Part shown: positions 1-8,905 of the stretch, piece after piece | How the letters are laid out: each line of letters starts with the position of its first letter | Position numbering within the stretch: position 1 is the first letter of the stretch | DNA from: Actinokineospora spheciospongiae | Lineage (GTDB): Bacteria > Actinomycetota > Actinomycetes > Mycobacteriales > Pseudonocardiaceae | Assembly (NCBI RefSeq): GCF_000564855.1 | Contig: NZ_AYXG01000016.1 | Coordinates: 1 to 64,000 of the forward strand | Direction: 5' to 3' | DNA length: 64,000 nucleotides | Position numbers and translations under genes: made by a program | Notes under the pieces: generated by a model | What the model was told of the DNA's origin: nothing | The model's input: only the letters and a program-made list of their open reading frames with translations | Databases searched by the model: none

Positions 1-296
1 ATCTCGTGGCCGTTCTGCCTGGCCCAGTCGCGGATGGCCTTGGTCTGCTCCTTGGAGCGCCCCTCGCCCGCAGCCTTGACCGGGCTCGACGCGGCGGCCG
101 AGCGCTTGACGCGCCCGCCGGTGCGGCGCGCGGCCTCGATGAACTCGGCCAGCTCGTCGCGCAGCCTGCTCGCGTTTGATTCGTTCAGGTCGATCTCGTA
201 GCGCACCCCGTCGAGGCTGAACTCGACGGAGCGGATGTCGTCACCGGTCGAACCGTCCAGGTCGTCGAAGAGCTGGACAATTGTCTTCTGAGCCAT
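1..296 (-). CDS. lsr2: Lsr2 nucleoid-associated protein, 3' part outside window
   Basis: Lsr2 is the actinobacterial H-NS analogue. It binds and bridges AT-rich DNA and silences horizontally acquired genes. The visible 98 residues begin MAQKTIVQLFDDLDGS, the typical N-terminal dimerisation strand. They continue with the conserved block VEFSLDGVRYEIDLNESNA and a helical segment (RLRDELAEFIEAARR). A basic linker and the start of the DNA-binding domain (KEQTKAIRDWARQNGHE) follow. The short C-terminal piece with the RGR minor-groove hook lies beyond the left edge. ATG at 294-296 is preceded on the minus strand by GAGGTG about seven bases upstream. A TAACTT hexamer about 55 bases upstream of the start is a weak -10 candidate. 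Identification is secure; only the C-terminal end is unseen. Confidence 0.96.
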   Translation of the reverse strand, partial: MAQKTIVQLFDDLDGSTGDDIRSVEFSLDGVRYEIDLNESNASRLRDELAEFIEAARRTGGRVKRSAAASSPVKAAGEGRSKEQTKAIRDWARQNGHE

Positions 297-1248
297 GGGG
301 GGCACCTCGTGTGAGCATGGTTGTTGCTTGTGGACGGGAAGTTAGCAGCAAGAAGCATTCGACGGAAAGCTGACCCGCCGAAAAAGATACGGTTCGTCCA
401 CCATCCGGCAACTCACACCCGGTCGTGTTCGACTGATTTACCACCCCTGGGCCGGATAGGGGTACCTTGACGCGCCCTCGGGCTTTGTCCGGCTCCCGCC
501 CACACAGGGAGCCCACCTGGGGGAAAGCAGCCGCTTTCCCTTTCGCGCACGCGATATCCGCCACCGGCGATTAAACCCCATTGCCCACGCGGGCGCAACG
601 CGGCAGGTGAACCGGCGGAAACAGGACGTGGACGGCTCGGGGCAGGTCAGACCCCCGACCCGGCGCAGGTCCCACTTCGGGCGGCCGAACCGGCACCGCG
701 GAACCACGCCGACCGTACCGGCGGGTATCGGATCGGCGGATGCCGGTGGGCGAGACCCGTGCGAGCACCGCGCCGGACCGAGAAGTGGGAATGGGAAGCG
801 GTGCCACCGCCTCGCCCGCACCCCGCCGAGCACACCGCGCCCACCGCCATACCACCCCGCTTTATCACCGCGCGACAGCCCGCCTTCCCGGTCGATTTCC
901 CGGGCAGTTCGGCGGAAAGTGTCGGTTCCCGGACGCAGCGTCGCCCGCGCGCCCCGGCGGGAACGCCAATGAGCCGGGTGCGAAATCAGGCGGCCACCCG
1001 CACGCGGACATGACCGGAACCGCACGCGCGGGACGTGGACGCGGTGGAGGTGTTCCCGGGCGCGTTGTTCTCCGGCGACTCCAGCGGCGAAGGGGGATCG
1101 GCTCGCGGAGCGGCGATCGGGTGGCCGAGCCGGTGCCCGCGCATTCCGGAACGCCCACTCGACGGCACGGACGCGGTGACGAGCGGGCGGGGAAGGGACT
1201 TCGACGGCGATCCGGGGCCGGACCGCGCGGCCCGGCCCCGGGTGGTCG
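297..1248. other. gene-poor stretch (about 950 bp) upstream of lsr2
   Basis: No reading frame here has a convincing start, ribosome site or recognisable protein; the open frames are arginine/proline-rich shadows of high GC. The part nearest lsr2 (about 297-440) is less GC-rich and should hold its promoter and leader. The rest shows nothing I can name. Confidence 0.5.
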
Positions 1249-1902
1249 TCAATCGGTGACGGCGCCCAGGGTGTTCCAGAACAGCAGCTCGTAATTCTGC
1301 AGCAGGCGGCCGTAGCCCATGGCGCGCTCCTCGGTCCACCCGTCGTCCAAGGCCTGCTGGAGCGCCACGACGTACTGGGCCTCCAGCTCGGGGACGGGGG
1401 TGGCGAAGAAGTCGAAGAACGCGGTGCCGGTCTCGTCGAAGCCGTAGTGCTCGCGCAGGCCCGCGGAGATCGACGCGCAGTAGCCGCCCCACGCGGCGAA
1501 GTTGGCCAGGATGGCCAGCAGGGCGTCGCGCGGGTTGCCGTTGAGGGCCAGCCAGGCGAGGTAGGACGGGTAGGCCTGGCAGCCCGCGCGCGGCTCGGTG
1601 GGGGCGTCGGGGTCGAGGCCCGCGGCGGTGGCGAAGTCGCGCAGCCTGGCCAGGGCCACGCCCTCGCCACCGGCCAGCGCGGAGAAGACGTCGCGGGCGG
1701 CGGGGTCGACGGCCTGGGCGGCCAGGGTCAGGAAGGTGCGCCAGTCGCTGGGGACGATGCGCAGCTCCTCCTCGGCCAGCGCGCGCAGCGCCGCGAGCGG
1801 CGCGGCGCCGGAGGCCACCCGGGGGACGAACAGGTTCTCGTGCTCCCCCGGGAGCAGCTCCCGCTGCGCCCGGGCCAGCAGTTCACTCGCGGATCGCGTC
1901 AT
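1249..1902 (-). CDS. TenA/THI-4/PqqC-like helical protein
   Basis: This 217-residue protein has the layout of the haem-oxygenase-like TenA/PqqC superfamily. An N-terminal helix (ASELLARAQRELL) is followed by a run of amphipathic helices with paired aromatic residues. The central YPSYLAWLALNGNPRDALLAI block and the later NFAAWGGYC, LREHYGF and ELEAQYVVALQQALDDGW segments are typical. TenA members hydrolyse thiamin breakdown products, but many actinobacterial relatives have no proven reaction and are annotated as regulators, so the role here is open. The ATG at 1902 is preferred over an upstream in-frame GTG because the family starts at this point and GAAGGG lies just upstream. It is transcribed divergently from the chitinase gene. 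Confidence 0.7.
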   Translation of the reverse strand: MTRSASELLARAQRELLPGEHENLFVPRVASGAAPLAALRALAEEELRIVPSDWRTFLTLAAQAVDPAARDVFSALAGGEGVALARLRDFATAAGLDPDAPTEPRAGCQAYPSYLAWLALNGNPRDALLAILANFAAWGGYCASISAGLREHYGFDETGTAFFDFFATPVPELEAQYVVALQQALDDGWTEERAMGYGRLLQNYELLFWNTLGAVTD

Positions 1903-2008
1903 CGCATTCCCTTCGGCGGAAACCGGGCGCCTGCGGACCACCCGGGCACCACGAAGCGTAGATCAACGGCGGTGGCACGACGCCGACCAGGCATCGACCG
2001 ACGCGAGA

Positions 2009-2043
2009 GGTCTAAACCAAAAATAATGGTCTAGACCTTGACG
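2009..2043 (+). promoter_or_regulatory. chitinase-type direct repeats, candidate DasR (dre) sites, with -35 box
   Basis: Two copies of GGTCTA(A/G)ACC occur at 2009-2018 and 2028-2037, 19 bp apart. The second is a perfect palindrome (GGTCTAGACC) with a T before it. TTGACG (2038-2043) abuts the second repeat and is a plausible -35. Streptomyces chitinase promoters carry such 12-bp direct repeats over the -35 region, and the DasR dre consensus has the core TGGTCTAGACCA. The inference is N-acetylglucosamine/chitin-responsive control of the chitinase at 2136. Confidence 0.75.
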
Positions 2044-2135
2044 CGCCCAACCCCGGTCAGCTTGAGTAATCCTCACCACACGGTGGGTCACCGTGCCCAC
2101 CACGTGCCGGTCCGTCCACGAAACGGAGTGATCAC

Positions 2136-3017
2136 GTGTCGAGAACCCGCTTCCTCGCCCTCCTGTCCGCCCTCGCCGCCGCCGCGGGCCTCGCCGTCGC
2201 GGGCGCGGGCCCGGCCACCGCGGCCGACTGCGCCGCGCCATGGAACCCGGGCACCGTCTACGTCGGCGGCAACACCGCCTCGCACAACGGGCACAACTGG
2301 TCCGCGAAGTGGTGGACGCAGGGGGAGACCCCCGGCTCCGCGCAGGTCTGGGCCGACGCGGGCGGCTGCGGCGGCACGACCCCGCCGGACAACCCCTCCG
2401 GGTTCGTGGTCGGCGAGCAGCAGTTCAACTCGATGTTCCCCAGCCGGAACCCCTTCTACACCTACGCGGGGTTGACCGCGGCCATCAGCGCCTACCCCGG
2501 CTTCGCCAACACCGGCGACGACACCACGAAGCGCCGCGAGGCGGCGGCCTTCCTGGCCAACGTCAACCACGAGACCGGCGGCCTGGTGTACGTCAAGGAG
2601 ATCAACGAGGCGAACTACCCGCACTACTGCGACGCGACCCAGCCCTACGGCTGCCCGGCGGGCCAGGCCGCCTACTACGGCCGCGGACCGATCCAGCTCT
2701 CGTGGAACTTCAACTACAAGGCGGCTGGCGACGCCCTGGGCATCGACCTGCTGCGCAACCCGTACCTGGTGGAGCGCGACTCGGCCGTGGCCTGGAAGAC
2801 CGGCCTCTGGTACTGGAACACCCAGTCCGGCCCCGGCACCATGACCCCGCACAACGCCATGGTCACCGGCGCGGGCTTCGGCGAGACCATCCGCAGCATC
2901 AATGGCGCCCTGGAGTGCAACGGCGGCAACCCCGCCCAGGTCCAGAGCCGCATCGACGCCTACCGCAGGTTCACCGCGGCCCTGGGCACGACGCCGGGCA
3001 ACAACCTCGGCTGCTGA
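2136..3017 (+). CDS. secreted GH19 chitinase with N-terminal chitin-binding domain
   Basis: The enzyme hydrolyses beta-1,4 GlcNAc links in chitin outside the cell. Residues 1-30 form a Sec signal peptide (SRTRF, a long Ala/Leu core, then ATAAD). Residues ~31-76 are a CBM5/12 chitin-binding module with the hallmark AKWWTQGETPG and flanking cysteines. A short Pro/Thr linker follows. From ~90 to the end is a GH19 catalytic domain. VNHETGG and the following VKEIN supply the two glutamates expected of the family, and YYGRGPIQLSWNFNY is the substrate-groove signature. Length and layout match Streptomyces ChiC/ChiF-type enzymes. The GTG start at 2136 has ACGGAGTG ahead of it. The chitinase-type operators upstream and the terminator at 3044 make this a single-gene unit. 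Confidence 0.95.
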   Translation: MSRTRFLALLSALAAAAGLAVAGAGPATAADCAAPWNPGTVYVGGNTASHNGHNWSAKWWTQGETPGSAQVWADAGGCGGTTPPDNPSGFVVGEQQFNSMFPSRNPFYTYAGLTAAISAYPGFANTGDDTTKRREAAAFLANVNHETGGLVYVKEINEANYPHYCDATQPYGCPAGQAAYYGRGPIQLSWNFNYKAAGDALGIDLLRNPYLVERDSAVAWKTGLWYWNTQSGPGTMTPHNAMVTGAGFGETIRSINGALECNGGNPAQVQSRIDAYRRFTAALGTTPGNNLGC

Positions 3018-3043
3018 CACGCGCGCGTTGTGACGATTGAGTG

Positions 3044-3077
3044 ACGGGGCCCGCGGCGCACGCGCCGCGGGCCCCGT
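3044..3077 (+). terminator. strong hairpin after chitinase gene
   Basis: A perfect inverted repeat pairs 3044-3059 with 3062-3077 (ACGGGGCCCGCGGCGC and its complement), 27 bases after the chitinase stop. No long T-run follows, as is usual in high-GC actinomycetes. Confidence 0.75.
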
Positions 3078-3216
3078 CGTCCGCGGCGTTCCGACCAGGA
3101 CCGTTTGCAGGTCCTTTGTGGAGTGAGTGACCACCGCGACGGTTTCCGCTGTTCGCCACCGGGCAACAATGTTGGTAGTAATGGAAATTGCCGCCGACTC
3201 CCGGAAGGAGACACCC

Positions 3217-4419
3217 ATGACCGTCTTCGACAGCTCCTGGCGGGGGTACCACCGGGGTCAGGTGGACCGAGCCATCGGCGAACTCCGCGCCGCCGCCGCC
3301 GAGCACCAGCGCGCCGGGCAGCGCCTCGGTGCGGAGCTGACCACCCTGCGCGAGGAGAACCAACTCCTGCGCGGCCGCCTCGCCCGGATCAGGCGGGCAC
3401 CGCTGTCGGCGGAGTCGCTGACCGAGCGGCTGACGGGCATGGTCGAGATCGCCAGGGAGGAAGCCGAGGAGATCGTCGCCCGCGCCTCGGCCGAGGCGGC
3501 GGACATCCGCGGCCGGGTCCGCGCGGAGGACGAGCACGCCCGCCGGGAACGCGCCCGCCTGGACGCGCGGGCCGCCGCGGCCCGCGACGCGGAGTTCTCC
3601 GACGAGCGGGCGGCCCTGGTCGCCGAGCGCGAGGCGCTGATCGCCGACCGTGCCCGCACCACCGCTGAGCTGGCCGAACTCCGCACCGAGACCACCGCCG
3701 AGCTGGCGGAGCTGCGCACCCGGACCACCTCGGAGATGGCCGAACTGCGCACCCGCACCCAGGCCGAACTGACCGCGGACCGCCTCCGCACCGAGACCGA
3801 GCTGGCCGAGCTGCGCGCGAGCACGGAGGCGGAGCTGACCCGGCTCCGGCAGGCCACCGACGCCGACCTCGCCGCGGCGCGCGCGGAAACCGCCGCCGAC
3901 AGCGAGCAGACCAGCGCGGACCTGGTCCGGGCCAGGGAGCGGACCGACGCCGAGCTGGCCCGCACGCGCGAGCGGGTCGAGGCCGAGTTGGCCGAACTCC
4001 GCGCCCGCACCGGGGCGGACCTGACCGCCGAGCGCGAGCGGGTGGCCGAGGAGATGGCCGAACTGCGCGTGCGGCTGGCCGTCGAACTCGACGTCGAGCG
4101 CGCCCGCACCACCGCTGAGCTGGCCGAACGCACCGCCGCCACCGAACGCGAGTGCGCCGCGATGACCGAGGGCGCCCGGGAGCGGGCCAACCGCGTGCTC
4201 GCCGCCGCCCGCGCCGAGTTCGCCGAGCTGGTGGACCGCAAGCGCCGGGTCCACGCGCAGCTCGTGGCCAGCCTGGCCACCGTCCGCGAAGCGGGCCTGG
4301 ACCTCCTCTCGGACCCGGTGCCCACCCCGACCACCTCCCCCCGCACCCCGCCCGCCCCGGTGGACGACGACGACCCGGACCGCACCCTCCCCCGCATCCC
4401 GGTCACCGCGGGAGCCTGA
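3217..4419 (+). CDS. DivIVA-like coiled-coil protein with hendecad repeats
   Basis: The first ~25 residues (VFDSSWRGYHRGQVDRAIGEL) resemble the DivIVA/Wag31 N-terminal GY...VD motif. The remaining ~330 residues are almost entirely charged coiled coil (Ala/Glu/Arg/Leu-rich) before a Pro-rich, acidic tail. From 3658 to 3888 the protein repeats every 11 residues seven times in perfect register (TTAELAELRTE and variants). Such hendecads occur in Streptomyces Scy and FilP, which organise the hyphal tip and cytoskeleton. A polarity or cytoskeletal role is therefore plausible but not proven. The ATG at 3217 is chosen over upstream in-frame starts because GGAAGGAG lies eight bases before it. No transmembrane segment was seen. 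Confidence 0.75.
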   Translation: MTVFDSSWRGYHRGQVDRAIGELRAAAAEHQRAGQRLGAELTTLREENQLLRGRLARIRRAPLSAESLTERLTGMVEIAREEAEEIVARASAEAADIRGRVRAEDEHARRERARLDARAAAARDAEFSDERAALVAEREALIADRARTTAELAELRTETTAELAELRTRTTSEMAELRTRTQAELTADRLRTETELAELRASTEAELTRLRQATDADLAAARAETAADSEQTSADLVRARERTDAELARTRERVEAELAELRARTGADLTAERERVAEEMAELRVRLAVELDVERARTTAELAERTAATERECAAMTEGARERANRVLAAARAEFAELVDRKRRVHAQLVASLATVREAGLDLLSDPVPTPTTSPRTPPAPVDDDDPDRTLPRIPVTAGA

Positions 4420-4870
4420 CCGGCACCACTTCCCGCTGACCCGCGCGGGTGAACCGAGACCCGCGCGGGCAGCCCCCGCCACCCCGCGACCACACCCCCG
4501 CGCCGCCCGGCGAGCCCGCGCTCCGACAGCAGGCCCGCGCCGACATGAACAGCGGGCAAACCCGCTCCTGCCCACGTCACGGGCACCCGCCCGCCCCCGT
4601 CAGGCTGACCTGCGGGTTCACCGCGGCCCAGGTCCACGCAGCCCTCCCGGCCACCGCCCGCACCGGGTGAGAGCACGGGGCAGCGGCTTTCCGCCCCGTA
4701 TCCTCGGCAGGCGGTCATCGTTGTGCGGTTGTGCCATGATGTTGGGCCGAACGGGCGATGAGTCGGATACCGATGGTTCCCGCGCGGACCCCACCCGATG
4801 CGGCATGATCGCTGTCTGCCGACACAGCGCGACGGCCGGGCGGGCCGGAGCGGGATGAGCGTCCGGGGTG
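4420..4870. other. intergenic stretch without recognisable gene
   Basis: About 450 bp between the coiled-coil gene and the c-di-GMP gene. A 73-codon frame at 4449-4670 is Pro/Arg-rich, lacks a ribosome site and resembles nothing. The last ~150 bases (4720-4860) are less GC-rich and probably hold the promoter of the following gene. Confidence 0.45.
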
Positions 4871-7003
4871 ATGGAGACGGAGAACGGCGCGGGCGACCGG
4901 GGAGGCACCCGGCCCGACAACGGGACCGGCACCGCGCGCGGTGCCTGGCTGGTGTACCTGCTGGCAGGATTCGCGCTGGTCGTCGTGTACTACCTCACAC
5001 CCGTCCGCGCCGACGGCTTCCCCGTCCGGGTCGTGCTCTACAGCCTGCTGAGCGGGTCGGCGGCCGTGGCGGTGGGCGCGGGGGCGGCCCGGGCGCGGCG
5101 CGGGGACCGGTTGCCGTGGGCGCTCATCGCGGTGAGCCAGGCCACCTACTTCACCGCCGACGCGGTCTTCTACGTCTCGCACTACACCTTCGGGATCACC
5201 GCGTTCCCGTCCTGGGCGGACGTGTTCTACCTGGGGCACTACCTGCCCGCCGCGCTCGGGTTGCTGCTGCTCATCCGCAGGCGGGCGCCGGGGCGCGACC
5301 TGCCGGGGCTGCTCGACGCGGGGACGCTGGCCGTGGTCGCGGCGATGCTGTCGTGGGTGTACCTGATCGGCCCGCAGAGCAGGCGGGACGCGCCGGTGCT
5401 GGTCGAGCTGGCCTCGGTCGGGTACCCGGTGATGGACCTGGTGCTGCTGACCGTCGCGCTCGGGCTGCTGCTGGGCGCGGGCGCCCGGCCGAAGGCGTTC
5501 TTCCTGCTGGTCGGGTGGCTGGCGCTGATCCTCACCGCCGACACGATCTATGTGGCGCAGCAGGTGACCGGCACCTACGCGGCGGGCAACTACCTGGACG
5601 CGATCTGGCTCACCGGCAACCTCCTGCTCGGGGCCAGCGCGCTGCATCCGACGATGGGGCGGGTCAGCGAGCGGGCCCAGGTGCACGAGGGGCCGCTGAA
5701 CCCGATCCGGATCGCGCTGCTGTCCGGGGTGGCGCTGCTGGCCCCCGCGGTGCTGCTGGCGCAGTACTTCTCCGGCGCGCTGCGCGACATCCCGGTGGTG
5801 GCCGGGGCCTGCGCGCTGCTGTTCCTGCTGACCATCACCCGGCTGGCGATCCTGGTGTCCGACCAGCGCAGGCTGGCCATCACCGACGTGCTCACCGGCC
5901 TGCACACCCGGCGCTTCTTCGAGGCGCAGCTACCGCTGGAAATGGCCAGGGCCCGCCGCTCGGGCGGGTCGGTGGCGGTGCTCATCGTGGACGTGGACCA
6001 CTTCAAGTCCATCAACGACCGGTACGGGCACCCGGCGGGCGACGGGGTGCTGGTGGAGATCGCCGCCCGGCTGCGCTCGACCGTGCGCGGCGGCGAGGTG
6101 CTGGTCCGCTACGGCGGCGAGGAGTTCGCCCTGATCGTGCCCAACGCCGAGCTGGACTCGCTGGCGGTGCTGGCCGACCGGCTGCGCGAGCAGGTGGCCA
6201 GCGCCCCGATCGTGGTGACCCAGCAGCGGTGGGTGGCGGTCACCGTCTCCATCGGCACCGCGCGCTACCCCACCCACGGCACCAGCCCGGCCGAGCTGGT
6301 GGCCATCGCCGACCGCGCCCTCTACAGCGCCAAGGCCGCGGGCCGCGACCGGGTGGTGGTGGCCAGCGACAGCAACCCCGAGGTGCCCGAGGAACAGGAG
6401 CGGCCGGAGCCGCACGGCACCGACTACCTGCACCTGGTGGCCGACGCGGTCGACGACCTGCTCGACGACCACGGGCACAGCCGGGCGGTGGCCAGGTGGG
6501 CGCGGATGCTGGCGCACGAGTTCGGCTACGACTCCGACCTGGTCCGCCGCACCGAACTGGCCGGGCGGCTGCACGACGTGGGCAAGATCCTGCTGCCGCG
6601 CTCGGTGCTGGTGAAGCCGGGGCGGCTCGACGAGGACGAGTGGGAGCTGGTGCGCAAGCACCCCGAGCACGGGTTCCGGATGACCTCGCTGCTGCCGGGG
6701 CACCTGGGGGTGGCGCACGTGATCCGCCAGCACCACGAGCGGTGGGACGGGCGCGGCTACCCCGACCGGATGGCCGGGCGCGACATCCGGGTCGAGGCCC
6801 GGATCGTGGCGGTGTGCGACTCCTGGGCGGCGATGCGGTCGCAGCGGCCGTACCAGGCGGCGCTGTCGGCCGACCAGGCCCGCGAGGAGATCCGCGCCGC
6901 CCGGGGCACCCAGTTCGACCCGGACGTCGCCGACCTGTTCCTGCGGCTGCACGACCGCGGCGCCATCGCCGACCTGCACCTGGTGCACCGCGGCCCCTCC
7001 TGA
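4871..7003 (+). CDS. membrane-bound GGDEF / HD-GYP bifunctional c-di-GMP enzyme
   Basis: This ~710-residue protein joins a polytopic membrane sensor (about eight to nine hydrophobic helices, residues ~20-320) to a diguanylate cyclase domain (~340-500) and a C-terminal HD-GYP phosphodiesterase domain (~510-690). The cyclase signature is GGEEF (RYGGEEFALI), with the preceding VDVDHFKSINDRYGH metal/substrate motif intact. The position of the product-inhibition RxxD site reads RGGE, so feedback inhibition may be absent. The HD-GYP half has LHDVGK, HPEHG, QHHERWDGRGYP and CDSWAAM, all expected for c-di-GMP hydrolysis. Both making and breaking c-di-GMP is therefore possible. The start could also be the GTG at 4868. 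Confidence 0.92.
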   Translation: METENGAGDRGGTRPDNGTGTARGAWLVYLLAGFALVVVYYLTPVRADGFPVRVVLYSLLSGSAAVAVGAGAARARRGDRLPWALIAVSQATYFTADAVFYVSHYTFGITAFPSWADVFYLGHYLPAALGLLLLIRRRAPGRDLPGLLDAGTLAVVAAMLSWVYLIGPQSRRDAPVLVELASVGYPVMDLVLLTVALGLLLGAGARPKAFFLLVGWLALILTADTIYVAQQVTGTYAAGNYLDAIWLTGNLLLGASALHPTMGRVSERAQVHEGPLNPIRIALLSGVALLAPAVLLAQYFSGALRDIPVVAGACALLFLLTITRLAILVSDQRRLAITDVLTGLHTRRFFEAQLPLEMARARRSGGSVAVLIVDVDHFKSINDRYGHPAGDGVLVEIAARLRSTVRGGEVLVRYGGEEFALIVPNAELDSLAVLADRLREQVASAPIVVTQQRWVAVTVSIGTARYPTHGTSPAELVAIADRALYSAKAAGRDRVVVASDSNPEVPEEQERPEPHGTDYLHLVADAVDDLLDDHGHSRAVARWARMLAHEFGYDSDLVRRTELAGRLHDVGKILLPRSVLVKPGRLDEDEWELVRKHPEHGFRMTSLLPGHLGVAHVIRQHHERWDGRGYPDRMAGRDIRVEARIVAVCDSWAAMRSQRPYQAALSADQAREEIRAARGTQFDPDVADLFLRLHDRGAIADLHLVHRGPS

Positions 7004-7187
7004 GGTGTCGGCGGTGCCGGGGTGCTCGATCCCGGTGCCGGTGTCGGGCGCGACCACCCGCTCGGCCCCCCAGCCGCCCGATTCGCGCAGTCGAGTGGCC
7101 CCCGGTCCGACCCCGGGTGGGATCAGGGTGATCTCCGGGTTCTCCCAGGAGGTGGGAACACCCGCCCGCGCGGCAGGGTGTGCGCCC

Positions 7188-7844
7188 ATGGCGACGAAGA
7201 GATGGCGACACCTGCTCGTGTGGCTGCACGTGCTCACCTCGGTCGGTTGGATGGCGCAGGCGCTGAGCCTGTTCGTCCTGCTGTCCGCGAGCGAGGCGAC
7301 CGACGACCGGGCGGTGCGGATCGCGGCCACCACCATGGCCGAGAAGCTCGACCTGGCCCTGCTGGCGCCGATGGCGAACGCGTCGGCGATGACCGGCATC
7401 GTGCTGGCGGCGGCCACCTCGTGGGGCTTCTTCCGGCACTGGTGGGTGGCGGCGAAGTTCGCCATCACCCTGATCCAGTTGTATATCGGGATATTCGTGC
7501 TATCCGGAAAGCTGCACGCGGCCGTCGACGCGGCCGCGGCGGGCACCCCGGCCCCGCCCGCCCTGCTGGTCGGGCCCGCGCTCATGGCGGGCGCGATCGC
7601 CTTGCAGGCCTGGCTGTCGGTGGCCAAACCGCGCGGGCGCGTGCCCGGCGGGCGCGGGGCCGCCCCGGGCACGGCACCGACCTGGGTGTTCGCGCTCGCC
7701 TGCGCCGTGGTCCCCGCCGACATCGCGATCGCGACTGTGCTGGGTAACCCGATGCCGCTACTGTCGTTGGTCACGGTGGTGGTCGCGGTCGGCAGGCGGG
7801 CCGCCGCGTCCTCAGTGGACCCAGTGGCACCGGCTCCGGCGTGA
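7188..7844 (+). CDS. four-to-five-helix integral membrane protein, unknown function
   Basis: This 218-residue protein has hydrophobic helices near residues 8-30 (HLLVWLHVLTSVGWMAQALSL), 55-80, 85-105, 125-145 and 165-200. The pattern HVLTSVGWMA plus a later KFAITLIQLYIG resembles small actinobacterial DUF2269-like integral membrane proteins, but I cannot assign a reaction. The ATG at 7188 fits the start of the first helix. A strong AGGAGGTG lies 34 bases further upstream, so a slightly longer N terminus from a GTG there is possible. Bases 7004-7187 before it hold no separate gene. Confidence 0.6.
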   Translation: MATKRWRHLLVWLHVLTSVGWMAQALSLFVLLSASEATDDRAVRIAATTMAEKLDLALLAPMANASAMTGIVLAAATSWGFFRHWWVAAKFAITLIQLYIGIFVLSGKLHAAVDAAAAGTPAPPALLVGPALMAGAIALQAWLSVAKPRGRVPGGRGAAPGTAPTWVFALACAVVPADIAIATVLGNPMPLLSLVTVVVAVGRRAAASSVDPVAPAPA

Positions 7845-7867
7845 GCTGGTCCACACTGGACGACAAC

Positions 7868-7884
7868 CCCGAGGAGACCTCGGG
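7868..7884 (+). terminator. short hairpin after membrane-protein gene
   Basis: A 7-bp perfect stem (CCCGAGG/CCTCGGG) with a 3-base loop sits 24 bases after the stop at 7844. There is no T-run, so termination is only likely. A further GGTCGGAG/CTCCGACC inverted repeat (7893-7900, 7924-7931) lies between it and the TetR gene and could instead be an operator. Confidence 0.4.
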
Positions 7885-7987
7885 AACTCGCAGGTCGGAG
7901 GATATGTGGCGCAAATGGGAAATCTCCGACCGATAGGGGTCGCGCACGGCGACGCCGGGCCCTGGTACCCAGTACGATCGGAGAACC

Positions 7988-8788
7988 ATGGCTAAGGACG
8001 GGACCAAGGGTCAAACCAGGGACCACAGCGGCGGCGGCGACCCGGCGCGGAGCCTGGCGCTGCTGTGGCGGGACCAGAAGCGCCCCGCGCGCAGCGGCAG
8101 GCGCGACCTCAGCGTCGACCGGATCGTCGCGGCGGCCATCGAGGTCGCCGACGCCGACGGCGTGGTGGCCCTGTCCATGCGCCGGGTGGCCGACTCCCTC
8201 GGCGTGGGCACGATGTCGCTCTACACCTACGTGCCGGGCAAGGCCGAGCTGATCGACCTGATGCTCGACACCGTCTACGCCGAGACCGACAAGCCCGAGC
8301 ACGTGCCGGGCGGCTGGCGGGCGCGGCTGGAGCAGGTGGCCAAGGAGAACTGGGCGCTGTTCCACCGGCACCCGTGGATGCTGCAACTGGGCATCACCCG
8401 GCCGCCGCTGGGCCCCAACGTCATGGTCAAGTACGACTACGAGCTGCGCGCCGTCGCCGACATCGGCCTGGGCGAGATCGAGATGGACACGGTGCTCAAC
8501 CTGGTGGTCGGCCACGCGGAGAACACCGCGCGCCGGGCGCTCGACGCCCGCCAGGTGCAGAAGGACACCGGCCTGACCGACGTCGAGTGGTGGCAGGCCA
8601 ACGGCCAGGCGCTCGCCGCCCTCATCGACTTCGCCAGCTACCCCACGGCCGCCGCCGTCGGCGAGGCGGTCGGCACCGCGTACGGCTCGGCCTACGACGC
8701 CACCCACAACTTCGACTTCGGCCTCCAACGCATCCTCGACGGCGTCGAGGCCCTGCTCGCCACCCGCAAAACCCCCACCGGCGACTGA
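7988..8788 (+). CDS. TetR family transcriptional regulator (TetR_C-type ligand domain)
   Basis: A DNA-binding repressor of 266 residues. After a basic N-terminal extension, residues ~42-90 form the helix-turn-helix: LSVDRIVAAAIEVADADG, then LSMRRVADSLGVGTMSLYTYVPGKAEL. The longer C-terminal part carries the ligand-pocket pattern seen in TetR/AcrR-type regulators with a tetracycline-repressor-like C domain (for example FHRHPWMLQ and VGHAENTARRAL). ATG at 7988 is preceded by GGAGAACC. The target genes are not obvious, because the next gene downstream is a decayed methyltransferase. A stem-loop at 8867-8905 probably ends its transcript. Confidence 0.9.
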   Translation: MAKDGTKGQTRDHSGGGDPARSLALLWRDQKRPARSGRRDLSVDRIVAAAIEVADADGVVALSMRRVADSLGVGTMSLYTYVPGKAELIDLMLDTVYAETDKPEHVPGGWRARLEQVAKENWALFHRHPWMLQLGITRPPLGPNVMVKYDYELRAVADIGLGEIEMDTVLNLVVGHAENTARRALDARQVQKDTGLTDVEWWQANGQALAALIDFASYPTAAAVGEAVGTAYGSAYDATHNFDFGLQRILDGVEALLATRKTPTGD

Positions 8789-8866
8789 TCCGGCCACCCG
8801 GTCCACTGTGTCCGGTGCGCGGCGGGCCCGGTGCGCGGCGGCTCACCCACCGGCCTGAGTGGAGGC

Positions 8867-8905
8867 GACCGGTCCTGACCCGGAATCCTCGGGACAGGAC
8901 CGGTC
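8867..8905 (+). terminator. 11-bp inverted repeat downstream of TetR gene
   Basis: GACCGGTCCTG (8867-8877) pairs perfectly with 8895-8905 around a 17-base loop. It lies 79 bases after the TetR stop, so it could be a terminator or an operator for the next gene. No T-run is present. Confidence 0.4.

Noticed and set aside
607-972. 121-codon plus-strand frame in the gap upstream of lsr2
   Set aside because: No ribosome site, Arg/Pro-rich composition and no family resemblance.
5930-8806. 958-codon minus-strand frame opposite the c-di-GMP, membrane-protein and TetR genes
   Set aside because: Antisense shadow; it spans three unrelated plus-strand genes and resembles nothing.
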